Assembly: GCA_017616695.1 (NCBI GenBank)
Contig: JAFZXN010000032.1
Span: 1 to 64,000 of the forward strand
From: Clostridia bacterium
Lineage (GTDB): Bacteria > Bacillota > Clostridia > Christensenellales > Borkfalkiaceae
DNA: 64,000 bases
Direction of reading: 5' to 3'
Position 1 is the first letter of the stretch. Every line of letters starts with the position of its first letter. The notes beneath the pieces are model-generated. The model saw only the letters and a list, made by a program, of their open reading frames with translations. It made no database searches and was not told where the DNA came from. The position numbers were made by a program, and so were the translations under genes. Shown here piece after piece: positions 18,960 to 28,437 of this stretch.

Positions 18960-19311
18960 AAAAAACCTCAAAGACAATTCAATTTGCAATTCACAATGCG
19001 CAATTCGCAATTGCGGTCGCGGATTTTTCGGTCGGGCTGCAAGCCTTCGCCCTGAAAAATCCCGAACATAATTATTATATCGTTGACCGTAGACCGCTGA
19101 CAGCTACAGTCGACCGCAAATTTTGATAGTCCTCAAAATTTGCATATCAAAGCGTTCGCTTTGATACGTAGTCGACCGGAATTGCTATGCAATTTAACGC
19201 AGAGGCTCGGTCGTACGCCGCTATTGCCGCCTGCAAGCGAACGGCGCTTGTCCGCCATATATCATACCGCAACGCGGTACATCATTACGCCGGCCTATGG
19301 TCAGCGACACG
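18960..19311. other. Gene-free gap with filler repeats and inverted-repeat arm
   Basis: There is no supported gene. From 18975 to about 19015 the sequence is a run of related short words (caattcaatttgcaattcacaatgc and similar, cut here). It is followed by hairpins, the right arm of the 89-bp repeat, and more palindromes at 19210-19290 (for example taccgc/gcggta). This is typical repetitive intergenic filler. Confidence 0.55.
19108..19196 (-). repeat. Right arm of 89-bp inverted repeat
   Basis: Reverse complement of 5951-6039 with one mismatch. It lies between the 945-aa LRR gene (stop at 19312) and the start of the 1655-aa gene. Confidence 0.95.
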
Positions 19312-22149
19312 TCATTCCCACACCGAATACACCGTCGTTCCTTCTTTCAGCGAGGACAGTTCGGCAGTAGAGTACTGTGCGACGGAGGAGTTTTCTTCCG
19401 TCGACCAGCCGACAAAGGTACGGCCTTTTCTGACGGGATCGCCCACGCCCGATTTGGCGTGATTATCCTGAACTCCGAGTTTACATATAGTCACGGAATA
19501 GACGTAACCTTCTTCGGAAAGCGTCGCGCCCCACACCACGGGGCGGTAGGAAGAGTTCCATCTTACCGACCAGCCGCCGGGAAGAGCCTCGGCGTCGGTA
19601 TAAAAAGTAACGTTTCGAAGACCGTAGAAAGCGTGGTCGTCGATAGTTTCGAGGGTGGAAGGTATAAACAGCGTTTTTATCTTCACCATACCCTTAAAAG
19701 CGAACGGCCCGACGCTTTTAAGTGACGACGGGATAGTTATCGAACCGACCTTTTCCAGCCCGAAAAACGCATATTTTTCGATATTTTTCACGCCGTTGCC
19801 GAGATCTATCTTTTCCACTGCCGAGCAGTTGTAAAACGCGTTGTTTTTTACAGTCACGACAGAATCGGGAAGCTCTATCGATTTAAGCGAAGTGCAGCCG
19901 CTGAAAGCGTAACCGCCTATTTCTTCGAGCGAATCGCCGAAATCTATCGTCTTTATCGACGTTATATTCGCAAAAGCTCTGCCGCCGATGGTCTTTACGG
20001 AATCGGTAAAGGTCAGAACGCCGTCGTCCGCCGTCGTAAGGTTTTCGCATTTATAAAAGGCGTATTCGCCTATTTCCGTAAGGTCTTCGCCGAACTCCAC
20101 GCCGGTAAGGTTGGCGCATTCGTAAAACGCGTACGGCCCGATAGTTTCCACCATGCTCGACGACAGATCGACCGAGCTTAACCTCGCGCATTTGTAAAAC
20201 GCCGAACGGCCTATGCTTTCGAGATACGGCGGGAAGCTCACCCTGAACAGACTGCCGCACTTATAGAAAGTGTAATCTTCGATCTTTTTCAGGTTTCTGT
20301 TCAAGGCTACGACCGAAAGATTCGTGCAGCCGTAAAACGCGCCTCTTCCTATATATCTGGCTCTGTTCAAGCCTATTACGTTCATTATTATTTCGTTCTC
20401 GAAAAACGCATAATCGGACACGCCGCGAACGTCGTTATTTAATGTTATCTCGGCGCTGACGGTGACGTTTCTCGCGTCATAGTTGTAGCCTACCACCCAG
20501 TTGCCCGCGTACACCACGCCCCGATCGTCGGGCGAGTTCCAAAGCTTCGTGCCGTAAAAGGCGTAAGTTCCTATCGATTCGACGGAATCGGGAATGATGG
20601 AATTGCCTTGCCACTCGGTGTTTTCAAGCATCTTGCACCTGAAAAACGCGTAGCTGCCGATGGTCTTGAGCTTTTTACCCAATATCGGATTGGAAAGCGT
20701 CACGCATTCGGCAAAGGCGTATTCGCCTATTTTCGTAACGTTCACGGTATCGACTTTCCAAAGCACAGAACACTTTCCGAACGCGTTTTTACCGATATAT
20801 TTAAGGCTCGACGGGAAAACCACTTCTTTGAGCTTTTCGGCGCTCTCGAAAACGCTGTCGGCAATGCCTATAACGTTGTCTTTAAGGCCTACGGTGTCGT
20901 GATTTATCTTTTCGAGGGAATTTTTGACTTCGGGCGTGACGTACACGAGCCAATCGTCGGCGTAAATGAAAGTATTCGACGCGGCTATCTGATCGGTATA
21001 GAATTTAGCGCCGATAAACGCGCCGCTGCCGATATGTTCGACGCTGTCGGGAAGAATTATCTCTTCAAGCGAAGTATCATCGTAAAAGCAGCCGTATTCG
21101 ATGCTTTTCAGATTTTCCGGAAGCTTAATACGGGTAAGCGAAACGCAATCGGCAAAAGCGTATTTGTCGAGCGAAACGAGGTTGCCCGCGTCGGAAAACG
21201 TAACTTCCGTCAAGCGTTCGCATTTATCGAACGTTCCGTGGGAAACCGACGTCATACCGCTGCCGAGCGTCACCTTTTTAAGTCCCGACGAGGCAAACGC
21301 CGATTCTCCGACTATAAGTACCGAATCGGGAACGGTAAATTCTTCGAGCGCGGCGCACTTGAAAAACGCCGCCTCGCCTATACTCGTTATCCCGTCGTGC
21401 AAAACGACTTCTTTAAGCGACGTACAGTTTATAAACAGCGAATCGCTTATTTCGGACACGCCTTTGGGGATAGTAACGCTTTCAAGAAGAAGGCACCTGT
21501 TAAAAGCGCCTACGCCGAGATAGGTCACGCCGTCCGGCATATAGATCTCGGTCAGAACACCGCAACCGTTGAAAGCGCCATCGCCTATATAAGTGACGTT
21601 ACCGCCGACGACTATGCTCGTTACGCCCGACACCGCGCCCGTTTTTCCGCGGAAAGCGCCGTCGGCTATCCTCGTTACGGGTATGCCCCTGTAATTATCT
21701 TCGAGGACGACCGCGCCTTTTGTAGATTCGCCGCGGCCGGCTTTGGTCACCTCGAATTCCGTATCGTTGTTGATGAGCGTGTAAACGCAACCCGTTTCGT
21801 AGTCTTTATGGAAATATATCGTCTTGCTCCAGTCGGATCGGGCGTTCGTTACGGCGTTCATCGCCCTGACTTTCAGGGAATAGTCCCCGAAAGAAAGATC
21901 GACGAGCGAATAGTTGGATTTTTTCGGTTCGGCGACAGTCGTCGTCAGATCGTCGAGATTTACTATCTCCACCTCGTAACTTCTCGCCTCAGCTATGGCG
22001 TTCCAGGAAAGCCTGTAAGTATCGAGGTCGATCTCCACGCCGTCCGGCGTAGGCAAAACGTTACCGCTACACGCAGACGTCACGATAGCCAATAAAACTA
22101 CCGTTATAGTCGCCAATATCATCGTAAGCGGCGTCTTAAACTTTTTCAT
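19312..22149 (-). CDS. BspA-like LRR surface lipoprotein with C-terminal InlB-like repeat (945 aa)
   Basis: Lipoprotein signal: a basic start, a long hydrophobic core and the lipobox VTSAC (Cys27). A single fibronectin-III-like domain follows (about residues 32-105, with LSWNAIAEARSYEVEI). From about 115 to 875 the protein is an array of LRR_5/BspA repeats with the IGxxAFxxCxxLxxVxLPxS signature. The C-terminal 60 residues form half of an InlB/Flg_new repeat (VGWSTEEN near the end, closing with VYSVWE). The ribosome site AAAGGAGG before ATG 22149 is excellent. It resembles the 2524-aa neighbour in domains but orders them differently, with the InlB part at the C-terminus. It is probably a cell-surface adhesion or scaffold protein; it lies 99 bases downstream of the VWA cassette and may be co-transcribed with it. 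Confidence 0.9.
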   Translation of the reverse strand: MKKFKTPLTMILATITVVLLAIVTSACSGNVLPTPDGVEIDLDTYRLSWNAIAEARSYEVEIVNLDDLTTTVAEPKKSNYSLVDLSFGDYSLKVRAMNAVTNARSDWSKTIYFHKDYETGCVYTLINNDTEFEVTKAGRGESTKGAVVLEDNYRGIPVTRIADGAFRGKTGAVSGVTSIVVGGNVTYIGDGAFNGCGVLTEIYMPDGVTYLGVGAFNRCLLLESVTIPKGVSEISDSLFINCTSLKEVVLHDGITSIGEAAFFKCAALEEFTVPDSVLIVGESAFASSGLKKVTLGSGMTSVSHGTFDKCERLTEVTFSDAGNLVSLDKYAFADCVSLTRIKLPENLKSIEYGCFYDDTSLEEIILPDSVEHIGSGAFIGAKFYTDQIAASNTFIYADDWLVYVTPEVKNSLEKINHDTVGLKDNVIGIADSVFESAEKLKEVVFPSSLKYIGKNAFGKCSVLWKVDTVNVTKIGEYAFAECVTLSNPILGKKLKTIGSYAFFRCKMLENTEWQGNSIIPDSVESIGTYAFYGTKLWNSPDDRGVVYAGNWVVGYNYDARNVTVSAEITLNNDVRGVSDYAFFENEIIMNVIGLNRARYIGRGAFYGCTNLSVVALNRNLKKIEDYTFYKCGSLFRVSFPPYLESIGRSAFYKCARLSSVDLSSSMVETIGPYAFYECANLTGVEFGEDLTEIGEYAFYKCENLTTADDGVLTFTDSVKTIGGRAFANITSIKTIDFGDSLEEIGGYAFSGCTSLKSIELPDSVVTVKNNAFYNCSAVEKIDLGNGVKNIEKYAFFGLEKVGSITIPSSLKSVGPFAFKGMVKIKTLFIPSTLETIDDHAFYGLRNVTFYTDAEALPGGWSVRWNSSYRPVVWGATLSEEGYVYSVTICKLGVQDNHAKSGVGDPVRKGRTFVGWSTEENSSVAQYSTAELSSLKEGTTVYSVWE

Positions 22150-22221
22150 ATCGATCGTACCTCCTTTTATTATTCCGATTTTACCCGTTAACGCGCTTAT
22201 AGCGCAACTTATATATGTTTT

Positions 22222-22240
22222 TCGACCGCAATTTGCGGTC
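22222..22240. repeat. Short palindrome between VWA and LRR genes
   Basis: GACCGCAA and TTGCGGTC form a near-perfect inverted repeat immediately after the stop of the 946-aa VWA gene. It may act as a weak terminator or processing hairpin, and it shares the gaccgcaa word with the 89-bp repeats. Confidence 0.5.
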
Positions 22241-22248
22241 AGCGGCGG

Positions 22249-25089
22249 TCACCTTTTCATCTCTTTTTTGGCTTTCGCCTCTTTGATAAGCTCGTGCGGC
22301 CATTTGAATTTGAACTTGCGAACGGCAATATCGAGTAAGAACAGCACGAGTATTATTATCATAAACGTAAGCCTGGGATCGAAAACTTTGTCCACGACTA
22401 TCGAGAACGAGTCGAATATTTCGTTCGGCTCTTCGAGGTCGGCTATAACGCTGCCTTTACCGTAAGCGGCGAGAGTTTTCATTTGTTCGACCAAAGCGGC
22501 ATCGTCGTATTCGGCGTAAACGTCGTATTCTTTGGAGTAGGAAAACTCTTTGAACGTTTCGACTGTCGCCAAAACGTTTCCGTCGGCGGAGTATTTGTTT
22601 ACGGTAATAGTATACACGCCGCCTTTTCTCACGACGAAATCCACGCGGCTATAGGCGTTTTCCGCCGACAGCGGAGCGGTAACGTACACGGCGGTCTCTT
22701 TCTTATCAACGTCGCCGTTCACCGCCTCGTTTAATTGCGCCACTGTCTCGCCGTTACGGTCGGTTATCGTTCCGCCGTAATACTCGCCTTCTTCCAAGGG
22801 CGTGAAAATGCTGACGTGGTTAGAGTAGTTTTCCTGATTAAGCCTTATCTCGAATGCGTCTTCCCTGACGCTTTCCAAAGGCATAAGCGAGTTTATCGCG
22901 TTGACGATGAAAGTTCTGCCGTTTGCATCCTCGATAAATCCCGCAACGACGTTATTATCGTCGTCGACGAATCCGCCCGACCAATCGCCGCTCAAGTCGC
23001 ACATAAAGCTGCCTACCGAGCCTTTACCGAATTTCCAATAAGAATATATCGGCACGCCGTACGGCCCCGTCAATACCGTAGTCGCGGCGCGGCGTTCTTT
23101 CACGCCGTAAAAGCCCTGAAGCTGAACGGTAAGCGAATTTTTAGCGCCTTCTCTGTCTTCTTTTTCGACGTTTTTGACTATCGGCGACAAAACGTCGGTT
23201 ATAACGGGATAGAAAGGTTCGTAAGTTACTTCTTCTATTTCGGGTACGTTAAGGTCTTCACGCATCAACCTTATAAGCTCTTTATTGTCGAAAGTGGCGT
23301 AAAATCTGCCGTGGCCGAGCTCCGTGGCGTATTTCATATTCTGCCCCGCCTCGCTCGTTGCCGTTTCGCCTATCAAAACGGTCGAAAACGTTATGCCGAA
23401 ATTATCGTATAAATTTTTGATCTCTTCTTCGTATACGGCGCGCTGATCGTCGGGCACGCCGCCGTCCGTAACGATGATTATATGTCTTTTATCGACGTTT
23501 TTTAGCTCTCTTAAAGCCATACCGGCACGCTCTATGGCGCCGGGGAACACCGTGCCTTCGCCGGCGTTGGTGGTTATCCTGTCGATAGTGGAATATATCT
23601 TCGTTTCCTGCGTTCTCGGCGTTAAGGGAAGTTCGAGCCGATAGTAGTCGCCGAGCGTAACTACGCCGATATAATCCCTTTCGGTGAGCGCGTTGACGCA
23701 CGAAACCGCGCCCGCTTTGGCGTACCAGAAACTTTCGCCCTCTTTGTCTTGCCCCATAGAGCCCGAACGGTCGATTATAATAAGAACGGCTACCGGCGGA
23801 GTGTACTTTATGACTTCCACGGGAAGCATCTGTCTTAAATAGGTGCTGTATAACATATCCGCTCTGTTGTAAGCGTGCGCGCTGCCCTCGGTATCGCTGC
23901 CGCCGACCGTGAACAACCCGCCGCCGTAATCGCGGACGTATTCCATTATCACGGCCTCAAGGTCTTCGTGAACGGCAAGGTCGGCGTAAGAAACGTTGTT
24001 TAAAATTATCTGATCGTATTCCCGAAGCTCTTCTATAGTCGTAGGTATATCCTCGTCGAGAACGTTTTTCACGGTGACGTCGAATTTACCGTCTTCGGTG
24101 AGAATATCTTCAAGCGCCTGCGATCCGCCCGCCTCGCTTTCCAAAACGAGCAGTTTGTCGAATACGCGCAGATAATGGTAGACGTAATAATCGTTGTTTT
24201 GAACTATCTTTTCGTTTCCGCCCGCAAGCGAAACGTTACAATGCAGTTCGTGTAGCCCCTGTTCGGCAAACGAGTGCTCTATATAAACTATCTGTTCGCC
24301 CTTTGCTATTTCGACGTTTTTCTGACTGTTTAAAGAGATCTCTCCGTTGTCGGAAAACTCGATATCGGCGGAGAAATCCTCTTCCGATCTTATCTTAACG
24401 CCTATTTTAATAACGTCGCCGACGTCGACGTGCGTATCGGGAAGCACCATACCCGTCACCTGTACGTCGAAATCGGAATATTCCGACGGAACGTACGCGA
24501 TATCAGTCTTGATGCCTTTGGCGGCTATCTCGCGTATAACCGACAGGGCGTTCCCGTCCGTCTCTTTGCCGTCCGTCACGAGGACTATCTTGCCCGAACC
24601 CTCGTCCGAAAAGAGTTTTTGGGCATAAGATAGAGCCGACGCGATATCGGTCGCGCTTACGTCGGGAAGTTCGACGTGCTTATATTCGTTTAAAAGCGCA
24701 GTCATATCGTGCGTAAAGGGTACCGCCGTCTCCTGATCGTAGCCGAAAGTCACTATGGCTATCCCGAACCCGTCGAACTTGGCTTGAGTCACCACCGTTT
24801 CCACGAAATCGTCGCGCTTTTCAGCCGACAGGTTTTCCGATTCGGACATATCCACGAGTATAACTATCTGATTGGATCCGTTCGGGACCCTCGAAACGAC
24901 GGTCATACCCGAAAGCGTGAGCACGGCAAGCGTTAAAATGATACCGTGAAGCACCATCGAAACTATCCTGTTCCTCGTCTTACGGTACTTTTTGTTGAGC
25001 CTGAAATAAGGTATGAGGGTGAGCGCCGCCGCGGGAATTATCGTCAGCAACAACCACGGATATGCAAATTGAATAAAAGATCCGTACAT
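22249..25089 (-). CDS. Membrane protein with two VWA domains and a GATase-like domain
   Basis: A 946-residue membrane protein. Two N-terminal helices (about residues 9-27 and 44-66) resemble the BatA start. A first von Willebrand A domain has the metal site DMSES (about 78-82) and TDGKETDG. A central segment (about 300-420, with YGGGLFTVGG) looks like an inactive class I glutamine-amidotransferase fold. A second VWA domain has DRSGSMG (about 438-444) and VTDGG. A final helix lies at about 908-925, before a basic cytoplasmic tail. This architecture is known from BatA/YegL-like proteins, in which VWA domains bind partner proteins through Mg2+. The start follows the previous stop by 13 bases, so the two VWA genes form an operon. 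A role in assembling or stabilising surface proteins is inferred from context only. Confidence 0.85.
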   Translation of the reverse strand: MYGSFIQFAYPWLLLTIIPAAALTLIPYFRLNKKYRKTRNRIVSMVLHGIILTLAVLTLSGMTVVSRVPNGSNQIVILVDMSESENLSAEKRDDFVETVVTQAKFDGFGIAIVTFGYDQETAVPFTHDMTALLNEYKHVELPDVSATDIASALSYAQKLFSDEGSGKIVLVTDGKETDGNALSVIREIAAKGIKTDIAYVPSEYSDFDVQVTGMVLPDTHVDVGDVIKIGVKIRSEEDFSADIEFSDNGEISLNSQKNVEIAKGEQIVYIEHSFAEQGLHELHCNVSLAGGNEKIVQNNDYYVYHYLRVFDKLLVLESEAGGSQALEDILTEDGKFDVTVKNVLDEDIPTTIEELREYDQIILNNVSYADLAVHEDLEAVIMEYVRDYGGGLFTVGGSDTEGSAHAYNRADMLYSTYLRQMLPVEVIKYTPPVAVLIIIDRSGSMGQDKEGESFWYAKAGAVSCVNALTERDYIGVVTLGDYYRLELPLTPRTQETKIYSTIDRITTNAGEGTVFPGAIERAGMALRELKNVDKRHIIIVTDGGVPDDQRAVYEEEIKNLYDNFGITFSTVLIGETATSEAGQNMKYATELGHGRFYATFDNKELIRLMREDLNVPEIEEVTYEPFYPVITDVLSPIVKNVEKEDREGAKNSLTVQLQGFYGVKERRAATTVLTGPYGVPIYSYWKFGKGSVGSFMCDLSGDWSGGFVDDDNNVVAGFIEDANGRTFIVNAINSLMPLESVREDAFEIRLNQENYSNHVSIFTPLEEGEYYGGTITDRNGETVAQLNEAVNGDVDKKETAVYVTAPLSAENAYSRVDFVVRKGGVYTITVNKYSADGNVLATVETFKEFSYSKEYDVYAEYDDAALVEQMKTLAAYGKGSVIADLEEPNEIFDSFSIVVDKVFDPRLTFMIIILVLFLLDIAVRKFKFKWPHELIKEAKAKKEMKR

Positions 25090-25102
25090 CTATTCCACCC
25101 CC

Positions 25103-27127
25103 TTACACGTTCTCTCTCATCTGAAGGAACCATTCCGCCAGAATGAAGGCAAAAAGAGCTATCGCAAAATAAAGCAGCAGGTCTGAGATCGCGTCTTCTT
25201 TGAAAACGTACCTATACGGCGAATTAAGCCCGTCTTCCTTTGCCCATATCTCGCATTCGGACGACGGAACTTTGACGAACACGCTTTCCGTGACGTCCTC
25301 GTTGAAATACGTCTTTTGTTTGAGTTTATACGTTCCGGGCGCGTCGAGAACGAGTTCGCTCGGGAACTCGTTGAAAGTAACTACGCTCGAATTGAAGTTT
25401 TCCACGGTAAGGCTGTCGCCGCGGCAATCGAGTCTCACTTTTTCGCCCACCTCGAAGGAATGACCTTCAACGGTATTCGGGAAGTAGTATTCCATTATAT
25501 TGGCGATAAAGTTGACGAAATTGCCCTTTGATATCGACAAGTTGGAATAATGTACGGAAAACGCCATTACCGCTATCTGCTCGTCGCGGTCCTTTTTCGC
25601 CATAAGCGCGGGGTGACCGTCAACGGTAGCCAGAACGTCATAATCGGCGTAGCCCGAAAGCTTGCAATACCTCGTCACGGTTATTTCGTCCGCGTTCACG
25701 TACTTTAACATGGGGTGATCTGCGAGGTCGCCCGAAGTCATAAGATATTTATCGACTTTATCGGTATCGACCACTTCGTCCACGCGGAAACCCGCCCCGT
25801 TGGCGGCTCCCTTGCAAGGATCGACCAAAAACACTACGCCGTCGGTAGGAATATTATCGGGCATAACGTGCTCGAAAACGTACAGATCGTAGTTAGCCGT
25901 GGCGTAATTGGTTTCGCCTTCCATTATCTCGTCTACGGTTATCTCGTAGTTCTGACCGTAATAAGATCTCATCGCGTTCAAAGCCGCAACGAAAAACGGA
26001 TTGGGCCCGCTCGGTGTATTATCGTCGTCGAGCGATCCGCTGTAATACTGTATCTTTAAAGGCAACCTCGTTCCGCCGTAGATAACGAAAGTGTTATCGT
26101 AACCGAACGAATCGTCTGCGATAACGGAAACGTTGATCGACTCGAAAGAATAGACCTTTTCGCTCTCGCTTATCGGCACGAAAACTCTGTTTCCCACTCT
26201 TTCCGCCTCGGGCGATATCTTAAAGACCACGTTGACGGGCTGATCGCTTTCAAAGCTGACTTTCGCCGTCCATATAAACGGTTGAGAATAAGTCATTCCT
26301 TCGCTAAGATTCGGGTTTTGGACCTGAACGTACAGATCGATCTGCCCCGCCATTTCGAGCGGACCGTAACAGGCTACGTCGACGGAAACGTAATAGTAGT
26401 TGTCGTCCCTTTCGGCGTAAGCGTTTAAAATGGCTATATTGTATTCCGAACCGTCGTTGACGTTGACGATAGTAACGTCGTCGGGAACGTAAGCGTAAGT
26501 TTTGTCGGTAAAAAGATATATCTTCGCGCTCGGATTGATTAAAAGGACTTTCTCGCACAGTTCGAGGGCTTTATCAATATCGGCGGTGCCGTAAGTGCAA
26601 AGTACGTCGTCGGAGCCTTCGACGTATCCCGAAAGCGCTTTTTTCAGCTCTTCGGTCTGTTCCCCGCTGACGCGCTCGAAACTGTAATCGGGATCGTCGT
26701 CGGCGTATATAAGCGATATAACGCCGCTATTTTTCTCGGTCTTTTCCACGAGCGTTTCTATCTCGTTAACGGCGCGCTCGAAACGGGTGACGTTCTTATC
26801 GTCGAGCGTTCGCATACTTGCGGAGGCGTCGAGTATCACTATCGTTTCGTTTTCGGAGGCGTTGGTATTTACGGTCACGACGGAAGGCCACGTCATTATC
26901 AACGTGGCTATCGTGAGTATGATTATCTGGCAGATGATGAGAATGATGTTTCTCAATCTGCTCGTCGGTATTCTCTTTCTCCTGTACTTTAAGCTCAGTT
27001 TCCAGATAAAAGTCGTGGAAATGAATTTCTGCTGATAGTTCGGCTTGATTATGTAGATGATTATCAAGGCAGCTATACTGAGCAGACCTAAAAGCCCAAG
27101 CGGAGCAAGTAATTTGAATATCGTCAT
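25103..27127 (-). CDS. BatA-like membrane protein with VWA domain
   Basis: A 674-residue protein with the BatA N-terminus: two helices (about residues 6-27 and 60-82) separated by a short basic cytoplasmic loop. A VWA domain follows, with metal motif DASASM (about 96-101) and TDKTY. The long extracytoplasmic region has beta-rich stretches, and a C-terminal helix (about 650-668) precedes the end RENV. The start has GGAGG 11 bases upstream. BatA-like proteins usually work with a MoxR ATPase and a DUF58 protein, but neither is encoded nearby. The gene sits between the DUF4175-like gene and the double-VWA gene, all on the minus strand. The partner proteins are not known. Confidence 0.85.
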   Translation of the reverse strand: MTIFKLLAPLGLLGLLSIAALIIIYIIKPNYQQKFISTTFIWKLSLKYRRKRIPTSRLRNIILIICQIIILTIATLIMTWPSVVTVNTNASENETIVILDASASMRTLDDKNVTRFERAVNEIETLVEKTEKNSGVISLIYADDDPDYSFERVSGEQTEELKKALSGYVEGSDDVLCTYGTADIDKALELCEKVLLINPSAKIYLFTDKTYAYVPDDVTIVNVNDGSEYNIAILNAYAERDDNYYYVSVDVACYGPLEMAGQIDLYVQVQNPNLSEGMTYSQPFIWTAKVSFESDQPVNVVFKISPEAERVGNRVFVPISESEKVYSFESINVSVIADDSFGYDNTFVIYGGTRLPLKIQYYSGSLDDDNTPSGPNPFFVAALNAMRSYYGQNYEITVDEIMEGETNYATANYDLYVFEHVMPDNIPTDGVVFLVDPCKGAANGAGFRVDEVVDTDKVDKYLMTSGDLADHPMLKYVNADEITVTRYCKLSGYADYDVLATVDGHPALMAKKDRDEQIAVMAFSVHYSNLSISKGNFVNFIANIMEYYFPNTVEGHSFEVGEKVRLDCRGDSLTVENFNSSVVTFNEFPSELVLDAPGTYKLKQKTYFNEDVTESVFVKVPSSECEIWAKEDGLNSPYRYVFKEDAISDLLLYFAIALFAFILAEWFLQMRENV

Positions 27128-27211
27128 CAGTCAACTTGCCTCCGACCGCTTGCAGCGATCAATCAAATAAATGCGTTCGCCCTTAAAAAGCGCCTATCGG
27201 TTTTTGCCGTG

Positions 27212-28342
27212 TTATTTTTCTATTACGTCGTAATAATCGAGTACCAGTCGCTTACGTTCGTCGGGCATTTCGTCGTCTTCTTCTAGACTTTCGACCGTTT
27301 CCTCGTAAGCGCCTCTATAAGTATCGCCGCCGTAATAAGTTTCGCCGTTATATATCTGGTTGTGCGGAACGTATCTGCCGCCGCCCTTAGGATCGCCTTC
27401 TTCCGTCTCGCCCTGCTGCTGGCTTTGCTCTTCGCCGTTTCCGAATTTAGGCGGCTTGTCGTCGGCGTCGTCGGCCTCTCCTTCGCCGGCGTCCGGATCG
27501 AAGTCGGCTCCGTTTTCGACTTTAACGAAATGCGCTATATACGTCACGCTTTCGTTTACGTTTTTCTCGATACGGAAAGGAACGTCTTTCGAGTTCTTCG
27601 CGCTCGTCAGCGGCGACCACGGCTGACCTTTTTCCGACCAGCCCGCGAACACCCAATCTTCAAAAGCGTAAGCGCACACTTCTTCGGCGTCTTTACCCTG
27701 CTCGACGAGCTGGAAAATATTTCCGTCGATTATGCCTTCGCCGTCTATCTCGTAAGACACCTCGAAATATATCGGATCGGGGCGTATTATATCCTCTATC
27801 ACCTGATCGCCCCGTTTTATAACGCCGCTATACGCAAGCGCCGACAATACGTTCGTTCCCGCAAAAAGCGTCAATGCAACACAAGCGATTATGACAAAAA
27901 GCCGCGGAACTCTGTCTTTTAAGACTCTTTCACTCACTTTCGACAGCGTTTTAAGCGCGTCTTCACGCTGTTTGACGGCTATTATCGTCTGCTCGTTTTT
28001 AAGCTCGTGCATGGTTATCATTCGCTCTTCGAGACCGACCGAATCGATTTCCCTTGCTATTTCAAGCTCGGAAGGACGGAATTTCCACCGATAAAAAATC
28101 GGCGTAAGCACCGCCGCCGCGACTAACGACGCAATTATGCCCACCCAGAAATATGCGCCGCCGAAATAATACGCCACGATAGCTATCGCAATACCGACGA
28201 GCGCGGCAAAAGAAAGGGCTATAAGCCCCGCTTTCAGCCACGCTTTGCGTTTTATCCTCGACGTGAACTTTGCGGCTACGGAATAAGGATCTTTAATAAC
28301 CTCTTCGTCACGCGCTATGAAGTTTTTCTCGTTTTCGGGCAT
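27212..28342 (-). CDS. DUF4175-like membrane protein with embedded InlB-like repeat
   Basis: A 376-residue protein. An N-terminal cytoplasmic tail leads to two close helices (about residues 37-58 and 62-83), a charged helical segment (about 90-143) and a third helix (about 147-170). The remainder is extracytoplasmic. This layout matches the DUF4175-like proteins that accompany BatA operons, as does the end (DDEMPDERKRLVLDYY). Between about 190 and 270 there is an unusual insertion resembling an InlB/Flg_new repeat (VFAGWSEKG, closing with YIAHF), the same module that occurs in the three neighbouring surface proteins. It is the first gene of the cassette, with a promoter at 28409-28437. It may couple the VWA proteins to surface partners; this is inference. 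Confidence 0.75.
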   Translation of the reverse strand: MPENEKNFIARDEEVIKDPYSVAAKFTSRIKRKAWLKAGLIALSFAALVGIAIAIVAYYFGGAYFWVGIIASLVAAAVLTPIFYRWKFRPSELEIAREIDSVGLEERMITMHELKNEQTIIAVKQREDALKTLSKVSERVLKDRVPRLFVIIACVALTLFAGTNVLSALAYSGVIKRGDQVIEDIIRPDPIYFEVSYEIDGEGIIDGNIFQLVEQGKDAEEVCAYAFEDWVFAGWSEKGQPWSPLTSAKNSKDVPFRIEKNVNESVTYIAHFVKVENGADFDPDAGEGEADDADDKPPKFGNGEEQSQQQGETEEGDPKGGGRYVPHNQIYNGETYYGGDTYRGAYEETVESLEEDDEMPDERKRLVLDYYDVIEK

Positions 28343-28408
28343 ATTCGCCTCACTGCGCCGACTTTTCTTTTCTTCAATTACAATAAAGTCGCGCGGATAA
28401 GTTTTTAT

Positions 28409-28437
28409 ATTATAACTTAAAACGATAAAAAAGTAAA
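28409..28437 (-). promoter_or_regulatory. Promoter of the VWA cassette
   Basis: On the minus strand TTTACT (28432-28437), a 17-base spacer and TATAAT (28409-28414) lie 67 bases before the first gene of the cassette. Confidence 0.65.

Noticed and set aside
6141..22149. Evenly spaced repeats in the LRR genes as a CRISPR array
   Set aside because: The repeats are in-frame, diverged protein repeats of about 70 bases with no constant repeat or unique spacers. No cas genes are present.
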